From Sanderia malayensis (lineage: Eukaryota; Cnidaria; Scyphozoa; Semaeostomeae; Pelagiidae), in NCBI GenBank assembly GCA_013076295.1, contig RQOL01000796.1, positions 1 to 64,000 on the forward strand: a DNA stretch of 64,000 bases, read 5' to 3'. The position numbers and the translations under genes were made by a program. Below, one piece after another: positions 1-12,502 of this stretch; within the stretch, counting starts at the first letter, position 1, and each line of letters starts with the position of its first letter. Under the pieces are notes generated by a model. It ran no database searches. It was not told where the DNA came from and saw only the letters and a list, made by a program, of their open reading frames with translations.

Positions 1-188
1 GATCATCTGGCTTGGTGATGAAGCGAAAGTAATTATAGCAAATATATATTCATTCATAATTACTCAGTTTTTTTACACAATTCACAATAATTAATTCATA
101 TTTCATGGTTATTGTTTTCGTGGAAAATTATTTCATTGTTTGCTTTTGTATCCTAGGAAATAACGTACAAAGACATTTTCAGTCTGAA

Positions 189-738
189 GAGGGAATTTTT
201 GTGCTGCCCAATTCAAAGAATTGGGCAGCCCGAAAAAATTCTCCCTCCATGACAAGGAAGGGAGAAGACTCCCCGCCAAAGAAATAGTGTAAGTATACCT
301 TCTGTATTTGAAGCTCAGTTGTTCAATTGATATCTTCCAAATCTTGCATAATATCCTTTCACCAAAAAAACAACCTATAACATAATTGTGTATTCACAGA
401 TCACAGAAGGAGGCCTTTGTCAGGATTGGCAAAGGCCAAAGAAAGGCCAAAAATGAGAAAAAGGGTGGGAAGGCCACCAAAGAATTCTCACGAACATTGA
501 TGGTGGCCATGCCCACCCAAAGGGCCGCAAAAATTATGCAGGACATATGTAAATGAATAGTTTCCTAACTAATTTACACATGTCCTGCTTTTGACCATGC
601 ATGAAAAAATAAAAATTTTTAAACCATCATAAAATTACAACTGCTGACATTAACACAAAATATTGACTAACATTATCTACTTTTCATATCCAAAATTTGA
701 AAAACATTTCACATTTTTTTGTTCATGCATGGTCAAAG
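189..738. repeat. Cluster of consecutive inverted repeats
   Basis: At least five inverted repeats follow one another. (1) 203-214 pairs with 218-229 perfectly (12 bp, loop AAA), and the pairing continues outward imperfectly to 189-247. (2) 412-419 pairs with 430-437 (8 bp). (3) 463-479 pairs with 501-518, with one mismatch and a bulge. (4) 538-554 pairs with 572-588 at 16 of 17 positions. (5) 590-605 pairs with 722-737 perfectly, enclosing about 116 AT-rich bases. No convincing coding frame covers the block. It could be a fold-back or MITE remnant or a transcript with serial hairpins. The pairing is seen directly; any function is unknown. Confidence 0.7.
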
Positions 739-2438
739 TTTTATTACTATACTATTTGTTCTCATTATATGTTCCAAATGTTCTTATTTTATATGTTCCA
801 AATGTTCCAAATTATATGTTCCAGTATTTTTAAAATTTAAATCATATTTCTAATAATTCAGAAAGCTTTATCAGTTATGAATGTTGACATGATTTCGTTG
901 CAAAACCTTCACTTAATAACTTACCCAATGCATGGTATTCACTTTCATGAATGCGATGTTGCAGTTGCACCAGGTAACGGTGGTCATTTATTCACAGTAT
1001 GATTCTTTTTTAAGCGATTTTTGCAATCTAAACTCAGAAAATGAGACTGGAGTTAACACATTTTTAACAGTGAGTCAAAATACTTTATACATACTCTTCA
1101 CATGGAAATGATTTAAGAAGATGCAGTTGGACTCTCACCATGCCTTTCCTCAATCTGCTATACTCACTGGTTATACTTGGCTGGCATGCTATCGCTGCCA
1201 TGATGTAATTCAATTTCACGTGCATTTTCTCTCTCCTACCTTTATAACAAATCTGACGGACGAAGGGGAATTCCCTTTTCACTAGCAAGTTTCCCGCCTT
1301 TTCTAACACGTGACGTGTATAAACCAATCATGGGACCTGTATGGTACAATAGAAATCCCGCCTCTAATTATTTGCACAATTAGATTTTGCCTAATTTAAT
1401 TTAGTTGTCCAAATTATAAATAGGATATCATTATATGGAATTATTTATCGCTGAGTAAGTATTATGAATGTTGTTTTTTTCTAACAAGCTATCATTATAA
1501 GCTAACAAGCTTCTTTATCGCTATTTTGCTTAATAATGTCAATAATTTTTGCTCTTCTTTCCATGCTTTTCATGGCAAGAACAGGTTGTTATTCAGGCAT
1601 CATATTTTTATTAAATATTTCAAGTTTATAACTATCCTAATTTCTCTTTCGCTTCTCACCATAGTTTTAAAAGACACAAGGCTCGGTAAGAAATGAATTA
1701 ATTCATTGCAGTTTTTCCTTCTCACTATTTTGTTCAGCTCTTTAATTAGTTGTTTACTTTATAAAAACAGGCCCACTTTGATCGATTTTAAAATAACGGA
1801 CACCTCTCTTTTACAAACTTCTTTCCATTACTGGTATCTGATTTTCATCAGATACCAGAACCAGAACATGAAATTTTCGTTCTTAAATGATTTGTAAATG
1901 TAACCTATGTGCAGCGAGTTACTCTTTACCATGGATAAAAACATCATTTTTGTTTTATGCATCTGGAATATATCAACAAACATTTATGGCACCGTTTTTA
2001 ACAAATTTACAACGAAATTTGTTGAACTCTTAACAACTGCACTGGATTCAACAAGTTAATTTTCATTGCGTACAGGTTTTAGGAGTCTCTTTTTATGATT
2101 CGTTTATTCATGTCAACAATAATTTTAATTTCAATTTACTCTCTTCCATTTTAGTGACTGTTTACATAACAGAAACGAGCACAGTTTAACGTAAGGGTTT
2201 TCATAAAAATTACATCATATTACATAGCATTACTTTTATGATAATGATTTATTTACAACATCATACTTAACACTACCATACCCTTAAAATACATAATATT
2301 TACTTCTTTGTGTTGCAGCTTTACACAGGGCTATAATTATTTCCATTGTTGTTGCTATTGAGGCCAAGCAATAACATTTACAATAATATTGCCTAATTTA
2401 ATTTGTCCCTGCTTCTTTTCCATATCACAACTTGCACC
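739..2438. other. AT-rich stretch, no gene recognised
   Basis: I see only short open frames with no recognisable motif. The 3' part is immediately upstream of the Helitron gene and should contain that element's 5' end and promoter, but I could not place the terminus. Confidence 0.5.
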
Positions 2439-5400
2439 ATGCCGCGTAAGTCCAGGAAAAGTATAACGGGCGACAGACGTAGAAATCAAGTGCGGGAGAA
2501 TGTGCAGCATAGGAGACAGATCAATCAACAGCTCCAACCTCAACAGACAGGAAATGCCGATAACGTACTTGCAGCAGTCAACGATCTTCAACAATTGCAG
2601 CTCGAAAACCGTCAGCTAGAAGCCCCTGAATATCAGCCATTTCCAGCACAGTATCCCATTCCACAGATACAGCCAATGGAGATGGACATGGAACCAGAGC
2701 TTCCCATTCAGAACCAAAAGCTTCCAGCAGCAGAACAGCCTGCAGACATCGAGATGCACGAAGCAGTTCCAGTACCCGATGAAAGTCAGATACCAGGACC
2801 GTTGAAGATCAGCAAATGCAAGTTGACAACCCTGTCCCCGAGAACAATGAAGCTGAAAACCTCATCCCCTTCTCCCCATTACCACACCACTTGAATAAAA
2901 TGACCGGAACATGCATTCATTGTGGTGCAAAGTACTTCAAAGAAGAACTTAACTCCCGAAAACAATACAACAAGTGTTGTATGGGAGGTTTAATCACTCT
3001 GGATCAAATTGAACCACCTCCAAACAGTGTCATGCATTTGTACACTGGTGATACTGCCGAATCAAAGTATTTCTTAAAGCACTTCCGCCAATACAACTCA
3101 CTAATGGCCATGGCATCATGGAAGGCTAATATTGTACGTCATGCTAGAGCTGGACCACCAGTTATCACAATTCACGGAAAGGCATATCACATGACAGGTA
3201 ATTGATACAATATGATTCCAGTCATTATCATATAACTTATTATTCATTTATGCTGGCTGCAGTTGAATTCCTATTTACCTAACTTATGCTTTGCATCATT
3301 AACAGGTGTAACAGAGACAGACAGATCCAGAAAATACGCAGAACTTTACATCATGGATACGCAACAAGCATTGCAGTAACGGCAAAACACTGCAAGAGAA
3401 CGATGTCTTGATTTGGCATGGTTGCACTTCTCCAGAATGAGTTAATGGCAGTCAATCGATTTGCACAACATTTTCGAAGCATGGGTGAAATATTGGAGGA
3501 ACAGCGGCAGCAAGCTATTGCAAACAATCAGCCTGTTCCGACATTCAAAATGATCATAACAGGTCGCCCACAACAAGATCGCAGATACGATAATCCTACT
3601 GCCAGAGAAATTGCAGCTATATACACAGTACAGAATGGAGGTGCACCGAATCCTGATGATAGAGAATTGCAGATACAAACAAGACGCGGAGATCTCATGA
3701 AGATTTACGCAACGAGTCCAATTGCCGATCCTCTCACGTATCCATTGATGTTCTTTCATGGTGACAGAGGTTACAGTTTGGACCTTCAACGATTGCCCAC
3801 AGCACACATAGCGGGTGAACACCACAACAATCGTAACCGTCGTACCAAACTAACCCTCTCCGAATACTATTTATACAGAATTCAGGTCAGGGATGCATTC
3901 TCAGCCATCCACATTGCATCACTTCTATTTCAACAGTATCTGGTAGATGCATATACGAAGATAGAAGGCAATAAACTGAGCTGGATTATGAACAATCAGC
4001 GTCAACTTCGTGTTGACACATACCGAGGCCTGATGGATCATCTCAACAGAAGAGCTGAAATCGAAAACCAGATGGCTAGGGCTAACAATCCGAATCAGCC
4101 CATACATATCGATGTTGGCCGTGTTATCATTCTACCCTCAACATTTCCAGGCAGCCAAAGAAACATGTATCAACACTTTCAAGATGCAATGACAATCGTA
4201 AGGAAGTATGGCAAGCCAGACATCTTCCTCACAATGGCTGCCAATCCTAAATGGAAGGAGATAGAAGAAAACATTCATCCATATCAGGCGGCCAATGATC
4301 GACCGGACATTGTCACACGAGTATTTCAACTTAAACTCCAAGAACTACTCCAAGACATACTACACAACCATATTCTTGGACATGTCACAGCACATGTATA
4401 TGTGATAGAATTTCAAAAGAGAGGACTACCACACGCACACATGATGCTGTTTCTTTCACAAGCTGATAAACCACAACACCACAACAGGTAATATCTACAT
4501 ACTTAGATAGAGAGATTGTATAATTCTTACTCATATAATTATATTTAAAATCAAATGCAGAGTATGTCATGATGGACATGCGTTACAACTATTCTGTACA
4601 TTATCTCAATAATAGTTGCTAATTATCATGTTCATTTTCAGGTAGATCAACTCATATCAGCAGAGATACCGGATCCACAGGATGCAAGATACCACAAGTT
4701 GGTCCTAAAACAGATGACACATGGACCCTGTGGAAATTTAAATCCTCAGTCCGTGTGCATGGAAAATAACAAATGCAAAAAGCACTTTCCAAAGGAACCA
4801 GTTGCTGACACTCAAATCAATGTCAATGGCTATCCTCTCTACAGACGGCGCTGTCGTCATCCAGTCAATGTGAATAATCGCATCTTGGATGATACTTGGG
4901 TAGTTCCACATAACAGACACCTACTCATCAAATATCAGTGTCATATCAACGTGGAAATATGCAGTACAGTAAAAAGTGTCAAGTACATTTTCAAATATAT
5001 TCACAAAGGACATGATATGGCACATGTTGAAATTCTTGAAGAAAATCAACAGCAAGTACCTCAAGACATTGAACACAACGAGGTGCGCCAATACATCAAC
5101 GCAAGATATATTGGACCACATGAAGCTGTCTATCGGCTTATGCAGTTCCCCATGCACGACAAGAGCCACATAGTCAAACGGCTTTCTGTTCATCTGCCAG
5201 TTGAGCAACAAGTCATCTTTCATGACAATGATGACGAACAAAGGCTCAACAACATTGGTGATAGAACAACACTTACAGCATGGTTTGAACTCAACCAGCA
5301 AGATCCAGCTGCACATCAGTACCTCTATCATGAGATACCAGAGCACTATGTCTTCCAGGAGCATTCAAAAACATGGACTGCCAGACAAAGAAGAACAATG

Positions 5401-7548
5401 CCCATCATTGGTAGAATTAATCAAGTGCAGCCGAGACCTTGCGAGCAAAAGTTTGCACTCAGACTTTTGCTATTGCATACACGAGGAGCTACTTCATTTG
5501 AAGATCTTCGTACAGTGGAAGGTAATCCATGTGATTCCTTCAAAGATGCAGCATTAGCTCTAGGGCTACTAGAAGGTGATGCCGAAGTCACACGTTGTCT
5601 TGAAGAAGCTGTCATCTTCAATATGCCTTCGCAACTCAGACAGTTATTTGCATCATTGTTACTCTTTCAAACGCCATCAGACATCAGAACTCTCTTCAAC
5701 GCCTTCAAAGAAGCAATGAGTGAAGACTTTGTCAGACGTGATCAACTCAACAATCCAGACATAACCTTCCAAGACAGACACATGTATCAATGTCTACATG
5801 ATATTGACAACAATTTGAAAGTTCATGGTTTGTCCATCACGAACTACGATCATCTTCCTCAGCTACCGGCCGACTTTGTCATCCCAGAACAAGGTGATTT
5901 ACAACTTACCATGGTGATATTCACGGTAATAACTTAGCCAATATATGATTCTATTTCTACCAAATTAACTATTGTTTATGTTTTCAGAGGAAGATCACAT
6001 GGATGTTGAAAACGAAAGAGAGCAAGGAGAACAAATGCGCGCTGCATTGAATCCAGAACAACAAGTGGTATACACAGCCATTATTCAAGCGATTGCAGCG
6101 CAATCAGAGCAGAGCTGTCACTTTCTCGACGGACCAGCCGGCACAGGGAAAACATTTCTCTACAACACGTTGGTTCGTAACCTTCATGCATCTGGGCACA
6201 AAGTTCAGTGTATGGCTTGGTCAGGAATTGCAGCTACACTGCTTATTGACGGCAGAACATCGCATTCACAATTCCAAATTCCAATACCATTGAAGCTGGA
6301 ATCAACATGCAATGTCAAGAGACAGAGCCGAAGAGCACAAGTGTTGCGTGAAACAACCCTGTTCATATGGGATGAAGCTTCAATGATACCAGCATTGGCA
6401 TTACAAGCAGTTGACAGACTGCTTCGGGATATCACAAGAGTTGAAAAGCCATTTGGTGGCAAATTCATGTTGCTTGGTGGCGATTTCAGACAAGTTCTAC
6501 CTGTTGTCCCCAAAGCAGGAAGAGAGAAAATCGTATCAGGGAGTCTTAAATCATATCAAATCAGTGATTTGTGGGCACAGTTTCAACAACATCGCCTGCA
6601 CACAAACATGAGAGCTGTTCAAGATGAATCTTACAGAGAATTCTCAGAATGGCTCCTAAGACTCGGCAATAAACAAGAACCACATGATGCACTTGACAAT
6701 ATCACTTTGCCACATCAAATATGCACATCTTCGCAAGAGGAAATGCTCAACTTCATATATCCCCAGCCTAATACACCACAGTCGCGCCTGATGCTGGATC
6801 CGGTAACCATGTCAGACCGTTGTTGTCTTACCCCAAAGAATGATTTCTCACATCAAATCAATGACATCATTCTGGAAAGACTACAAACTGCTGACAGAAC
6901 ATACTACAGCACAGACAGTGTGATAACAGAGAATCCAGATGAGGAGGCGGCATATCCAATTGAGTTTCTCAACAATCTAACTCCTGACGGAATGCCATTA
7001 CATCGACTTAGACTCAAGGTATAATTTACCTATATGTACTAATTATACATTAATTCTACACTTATTTTAAATATTGATAATGGTCCTCCGATGATACACA
7101 TTGTAACCTCAAGCTTTCCTTATTTAAGGTTGGTGCAACAATCATTCTTCTGAGGAATCTAAATCCAAAGAAAGGTCTTTGTAACGGCACAAGACTCATT
7201 GTACGCCATCTCCGACGTAACGTGATCACAGCAGAGATCATCACGAAGGAACACAGAGGCCAACAGGTCATGATTCCCAGAATAACATTGTCAACACAGG
7301 ACAGTGAGATGCCATTCAACATCAAGCGACGGCAATTTCCTGTCAGACTAGCATACTGCCTTACTATCAACAAGGCACAGGGACAATCTCTCAGGTATGT
7401 TGGTTTGTATTTACCAGAGCCCGTGTTCACACATGGTCAGTTATATGTGGCCATGTCAAGAGCAACATCATTTGACGGGCTCAAAGTATTCCTCCCAGAG
7501 GAAACACACAGGAAGACAAAAAACATTGTCTTCCAAGAAGTCCTGTAA
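2439..7548 (+). pseudogene. Helitron Rep/helicase gene, intron-containing, damaged
   Basis: Encodes the rolling-circle transposase of a Helitron: an HUH nuclease (Rep) fused to a PIF1-type DNA helicase. The start chosen is ATG 2439 (basic N-terminus MPRKSRKS). The HUH motif PHAH is at 4429-4440 and a tyrosine motif KYIFKY lies near 4981-4998. The Walker A GPAGTGKT is at 6131-6154, a WDEAS Walker B follows near 6370, and the helicase end NKAQGQS is near 7370. Introns with GT-AG borders and matching phase are 3198-3305 (phase 1), 5926-5989 (phase 0) and 7019-7128 (phase 0). A fourth, 4488-4641, has good borders but is one base out of phase. Other lesions are a frame change near 2795-2815, an in-frame TAA at 3377-3379 and a frame change near 3425-3435. 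All diagnostic domains remain, so this is a recently disabled autonomous copy. Confidence 0.9.
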
Positions 7549-7683
7549 AGGTCTTCACAAACTTTTGAGCATAAATTGCGTTGCTCACAGAGGGTGTCAG
7601 TCTACCAAAATGCACATACACAAAATACGGGGCTCAGATTGTGGTTCTAGCGGATCGGCATTGCACTACAGTGTGATGTTCCC

Positions 7684-7704
7684 TGTTGTGCTATCAGCAC
7701 AACA
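7684..7704. repeat. Perfect 9-bp palindrome downstream of Helitron gene
   Basis: TGTTGTGCT, a 3-base loop ATC, then AGCACAACA. It lies about 140 bp after the Helitron stop codon. Helitron and Helentron 3' ends typically carry a short hairpin just inside the terminus, so this is a candidate end signal. I do not see a CTRR terminus directly after it, so the end is not fixed. Confidence 0.5.
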
Positions 7705-7891
7705 CTCAGAAAGCAAAGCCGTAAAAAGCTTTGAACATTGCTGGTTTGCCACGCCACTCCAGTCAATAGTGTATGTGCGGTCACGTGACATAATGATTTG
7801 AAAAATGTACCGTCCGCCATGTTGGAGGAGAACTTAGCTGCGGTTGTTGTTGATTCAGGCCTAAATTAAAGTCACAGACGGAGAAAGAAGA

Positions 7892-8740
7892 ATGCCGAAT
7901 TTTTGTATGATGGTATGTTGTGGAAACGACAGTGCAAAACGCAAAGAAATTTCTTTTTTTCGTGTCCCAGAAGTTATTAAGCATCAAGGAGAGCAGACGC
8001 AAAAGCTGTCGGAAGAAAGACGCAGACTATGGATTGCTGCAATTAGCAGGGCTGATTTGACTGAACAAATTTTAGAGAACGATAGAGTCTGTGGTGAGCA
8101 CTTTGAAAGTGGTGTTGCAGCCAAACCTTGGGATAGGTACAGCCGTGATTGGGTACCAAGTCTGCATCTTGGCCATGCAAAATTGAAAAATCAGACTGAG
8201 AAATGTGAAAGAAACTTGGAGAGAAAAGAAAGAGTCATTCAAAGAAGAAAACGAAAAGCTAAGCATGAACAGCAAGAAGCTTCAAGAGCAAAAGATCTGA
8301 AGTTAGAAGAAGAACACCAGACCGTCAGGGCATTGTTTCAGCATGATTTTATCCAAGAAGAAGATTTACAGGAACTAGAAAATGTTCCAGATCTAATGGA
8401 AAATTTGAGCCTAACAAAAGATGCTGCAACATCTACTGATGAATTTGATTATTTATCACAAACACTAACCATCCCATCCAAGCCATTTGATGAGGATTAT
8501 TTTTGTGGTGATGACGATAAAGTGAAGTTTTACACTGGACTGCATTCATTTGAAGTTTTGAAAAAGACCTTTAATTTTCTTGCACCCCATGTCAAAAGAA
8601 AGTCTCTTCTTTTGAGTAAATTTCAAGAGTTCGTTATGGTTTTGATGAAATTACGTTTGAATGTACCACATCAAGACCACATCCCCACAACCATCCCCAC
8701 AGCAGCTGCAAGAGCACAGAAAATCAGGTGTCGCATGTAA
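7892..8740 (+). pseudogene. THAP-domain ISL2EU transposase, catalytic domain missing
   Basis: Starts at ATG 7892. Residues about 1-90 form a THAP zinc-binding DNA-binding domain (early cysteines CMMVCC, a tryptophan in RRLWI, then CGEHF). A basic, glutamate-rich coiled segment follows, and near residues 215-262 there is an HTH_Tnp_4-like region ([19 protein letters not shown]). In full-length relatives this leads into a DDE domain. Here the frame crosses at about 8675 into sequence antisense to the neighbouring gene and stops at 8740. The DDE triad is therefore absent and the protein could only bind DNA. It overlaps the end of the opposing gene by 90 bp as a result of the deletion. Confidence 0.85.
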
Positions 8741-9964
8741 AAATGGGTAATCTCTGTTTATTATTGTACCACATTTGACCACCTTGAAATTTTCATGTTT
8801 CAATTTCATTCGTTTTTCATATTCTTGAACTGCTTTGTCTTCATGTTTACAACCATGCCTGGTTGCTGCACTGCTGAAACAGAAAACATCAGGATAGCTC
8901 ATGGTTTTAATAAGAGACTGTGATGGCTGTGCTGGGTCTGTGTGACATGCTGCATAACATCTTGATGCACCTATTCTACCTGCCCTATGTTGATAGAAGG
9001 CACTGCCCTTTGCTTGTGTTCTGGTCTCTTTCTCAATGATATTTACATGGTCTTCTGTGATATCAAGTTTGACTTTGTGGCATTCCCTTAAAAGATCATG
9101 ATAACCCATCTTCATGTATTTTTCATTGAATAAGTCCTTTATTGATTTCAACCCTCTTGTTTTTGAAACAAAACACTTTTGATAAGGTTTGACCAAACTC
9201 AAGATAACTGGTTTCACTTTGCATTCATTGAGGGAGCTGTAGAAATCATCTAACTCCACTCTACTTGGCTTTGCAGCTTCTTCACCTTTCAACTTTCTGC
9301 CTTCTTCTTGCTTTTTCAAACTAACACCTGCTATGGATTTTTCCATTTCAGCTTTAAGTTTTTTTGATGACTTGAAAATTATATCTTTAACTTCAGCATA
9401 ATCAATTTGCTTCACAAAAGATGGTAATATCCACGTACATTTTACTTGGGTGCAAGCAAGCTTACCATTAAGTCTGGTCCATACCTCAATGTAAAAAAGA
9501 ACACTTGCTATGTGGGAGCAACATTCTCCTAGCCCTGCCATGCACGTGCAGTGGGCTGAAATCACAGTTCCTTCCTCGTTTGTTATTATCCATAATTGAA
9601 CAAGTGGGTCATTCATTCGCTGTGAGTGTCTTACTTTAGCTCTCACGACATACCTCTTGTTGACAATGTAGCCCAAGACACTACATACGAATCCAGAAAC
9701 CATTTGGTTATAAGCTTGTAAACTTCGAAATGCCTTGAATAGTGCATTGGTGCAGAAGCTTGTGTCTAACACCAGATAAGACAAGAGATCCATTGATTCT
9801 ATTGGAGGTAGACATTCCGAACTAAATTTCGACTGTGGTACAAGAAGAGGATCCACTCCAATCTCGGATATCTTTTCTTTGTATCGTTTTTTCACATCTC
9901 CATCAAGTTTCTCCGCGAATTCAGAGAGCAAAATCGATGGTTTGTTTACAAAATTAGTCGCCAT
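8651..9964 (-). pseudogene. SWIM/YqaJ-like nuclease of ISL2EU, C-terminally truncated
   Basis: Starts at ATG 9964. Near residues 135-155 there is a SWIM-type zinc finger (CTC followed by CSH), and the C-terminal part has YqaJ/lambda-exonuclease features: [16 protein letters not shown] with the metal-binding glutamate, and ATPDFLCSC with the aspartate. The family then has an E-x-K segment; here the frame ends in VLMWYIQT, sequence antisense to the transposase gene. YqaJ-like enzymes are Mg-dependent 5'-3' exonucleases linked to recombination. In ISL2EU they accompany the transposase, though their role there is not settled. With the E-x-K segment gone, catalysis is unlikely. Confidence 0.85.
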
Positions 9965-10040
9965 GTTGATAATTCACTCCTCCAACATGGCCGCCGCCTC
10001 GTTTCCAAAACTGCAGTGACGTCACACGCACATACACTAT

Positions 10041-11420
10041 AAGATTCGCCAAGAACGATCCGCACACTTTCAAAACACTCCAGTGTCCGGGGGTGTTCGC
10101 CAACAGCAACAACACGATCTGGGTCCTCGGTAGCACCCATATCAGAAGAGATATGCTTTGCCATGCTCTCCGATATTGCCTATGGGAGTATGGCTTTCCT
10201 TTTCTCTGTGAAAACTGCAATCTCTCCATTAACGGTAGCTGTTTTAACAATAATTGGCATTGGATTACCCTCCTCTCAACCAATTAACTCATTTACTTAT
10301 TCATTATAACAATATAGATGACCCGATATTATTTAGTGTTCCAAATTTAAATTGCAGTTTTCATGAACAAGGAAACCTCGAACAAAGGTTACCCCTTGAA
10401 GTTGGTGTTCGAGCTTTAAACTAATGTAACCGGCAACCTTCTTTTTTATTACTACCAAACTTAATGGTGAAAACGCATTAATATGTGTCACGCGAGTATG
10501 AATTCCTATTGAACAATGCTGTCGACATGGCTGAACACTGCACATGATGAAGAAATCAATACTATTTACAGACGGGACAAATTATCTCTCATTCATGTTC
10601 ACCATTCGATTTATAAAACATGAACATTAAATGGACATCATAAGTATGTGTACATATTTATTCATGCATGTTAAAGCTCATGTTTACCTTTATGAAATTG
10701 TCTGCCAAAAGTTTTTTATAGTTGTGTGTAGCACATAGTTTAAGCTATGATGAATGATACTTACATTTTACCGTTTATGTACTAATACATTATATGCAAA
10801 AGCAATGCAGGATTAATCTACTCTCTCTTCAAAATTAATGAGCTTCGTCACTGTGCGTTCTTAATGAGATGCATTTCTGCTCTTCTTCTTCGCCAATAAT
10901 AGTTCTTTATCCGCCATCGAAATGAGGTCGTTGAAAAACTTGGGCCTCTTTTCCATCAATTGTCAACGCTAACTTTTGAAACATGAATTTGAAACAGCTT
11001 GGCTTAGCATCAGAAAAAGATCATCAAACAGGACAACTTATAATTGGGAAACTGTTTCCAAATTTAAAGGGGACATTTTCAATGTATGTTACAGGTAATA
11101 CAGATCTTATTTTTAACTCATTCCCAATTCAATTTCATCAAATTGTTAAACCATCTTAATTTTGGTTAGGCCATGAAAACTTTACTGATTGCAACGAAAT
11201 CGAAAATTTTGATTACTTATTTAATACCTTTATGGTTTACTTGCTTCCAAAATAGATGTTTCATGCCCGACTACATGTGCCTGCCAGTCTTAGCTTGGAT
11301 TTAAAATAATTTTTGAAGTATTTACCAATTTATTGATTCCTTTTGTTCATTGGCTCCATGTATGTGTCACAAGAAAAATATATTGACATCCTCATCAAAC
11401 TATTGTTATTTTCAATACTG
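10041..11420. other. No recognised gene; possible split reading frame at left
   Basis: On the minus strand, 10290-10041 reads as a fairly coding-like frame with one stop (contains KTATVNGEIAVFTEKRKA and AVGEHPRTLECFESVR). It is cut by the right end of the ISL2EU element. I do not recognise it. The rest is AT-rich sequence without a convincing frame; its distal part may be the diverged outer end of the long inverted repeat described next. Confidence 0.35.
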
Positions 11421-11429
11421 ATGATGGAT

Positions 11430-12305
11430 AAAGCATTCGTAGACCAGTGGAAAAATGATTTTCACTCAGTTTGCATTTCCAACATCTTTTTTTATCTAAT
11501 CCACAAGGGCTATTGATGAATATGGCTGCACAACTATCATGTTGTCCTATTATTCTATAACTATAATATCGTCATTTCATTGATTATTAATTCTTCCTTT
11601 TTCCTATATGATTCTTAGTGAAACAAATACTGAAGTGATTAACCGAAGCTGTCAATGTCACTAATACTTGCTATTCACACCATGCAAATGTCAAATGATT
11701 GAAACAAACATTAACCACACTATGCATGAAAAGTCAATGGAATCCTTGAAAAACTCATGAAAGGAAAATTCTGTTTATGTAAGTTTCTATCACATTGTAA
11801 TTTAATTAGCTTTTGTGTCATGTTATTGCCTCATACACTGATCTGGGACACAATAACAATGTATTACTTTTATCCTTGGGAGACAACTATCCTTCCTCAA
11901 ATGGTAGAATAAATTTGAAGTTCATTGCTCTGCTAACCTACCGAAAGTTACAATTTACATTCATTCAAATTGTTACTATCCCTTCACCAAAGGTTTTGTG
12001 CTTTCAAAGGTCAATTGCCATCTTATGATCCAATGTTGCATGTCAATGCGAAAATGGACAGACAGATAGACAGGCGAGCCCAGTGAGCTAACCCATTGTA
12101 CGTGGGGTTGAAAGAGGCATGAGCAAAGCGAATGCAGCGCACGAAGTGCGCCAACCATAGGCGAGCGCAGCGAGCAAACCCATTGTAAGTGGGGTTGAAA
12201 GGGGCATGAGCGTTAGCGAATGCAGCGCACGAAGTGCGCCAACCAGATTACGCCTTTTTTACTTGACGGGCTGGGGCGAACGAGCGAAGCGAGTGATGAC
12301 CCCTA
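11430..12305 (+). repeat. Left arm of long inverted repeat
   Basis: Collinear with the reverse complement of 62661-63620, with substitutions and small gaps. For example, the words AAGCTGTCAATGTCACTAAT and CACACCATGCAA are shared. The inner part (12070-12305) contains two tandem modules of about 87-90 bp rich in short words such as GCGAGC and GAAGTGCGCC, then GGGGCGAACGAGCGAAGCGAG, and ends at GATGACCCC. Similarity stops there in both arms, so this is a real boundary. It is either two copies of one dispersed element in opposite orientation or the ends of one large unit. Confidence 0.75.
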
Positions 12306-12502
12306 GTTTTTATTATATTCTGTTATGCTTTAGATGCCAAAGGGCCAAAATTAGGGACCTAAGTATCCTTAACAATTTGAAACTAAAGTATCCAATACAA
12401 TAAAGAAGTCTACAGTAAATTCTTGGTATCGAATCGGTATTCAAAATGTGCAATATAAACTGCATGCGAGTGCTTTATCCAAAATTTACTGCTTTATCAA
12501 AA

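Larger units (their letters stand above)
7768..10038. mobile_element. ISL2EU-type DNA transposon, internally deleted
   Basis: The ends are inverted: AGTGTATGTGCG starts at 7768 and CGCACATACACT ends at 10038. A second matching block, CCATGTTGGAGGAG, lies further in on both sides. Both ends are flanked by AT (7766-7767 and 10039-10040), the 2-bp duplication expected for ISL2EU. Inside are two convergent genes typical of the family, a THAP-domain transposase (+) and a YqaJ-nuclease-like protein (-). Both lose their C-terminal halves at one point near 8673-8682, so about 2.3 kb remains of a larger element. It probably moves, if at all, only with help from intact copies. Confidence 0.85.

Noticed and set aside
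4921..5364. Minus-strand 147-codon frame in the Helitron
   Set aside because: Shadow of the Rep coding strand, which has clear motifs.
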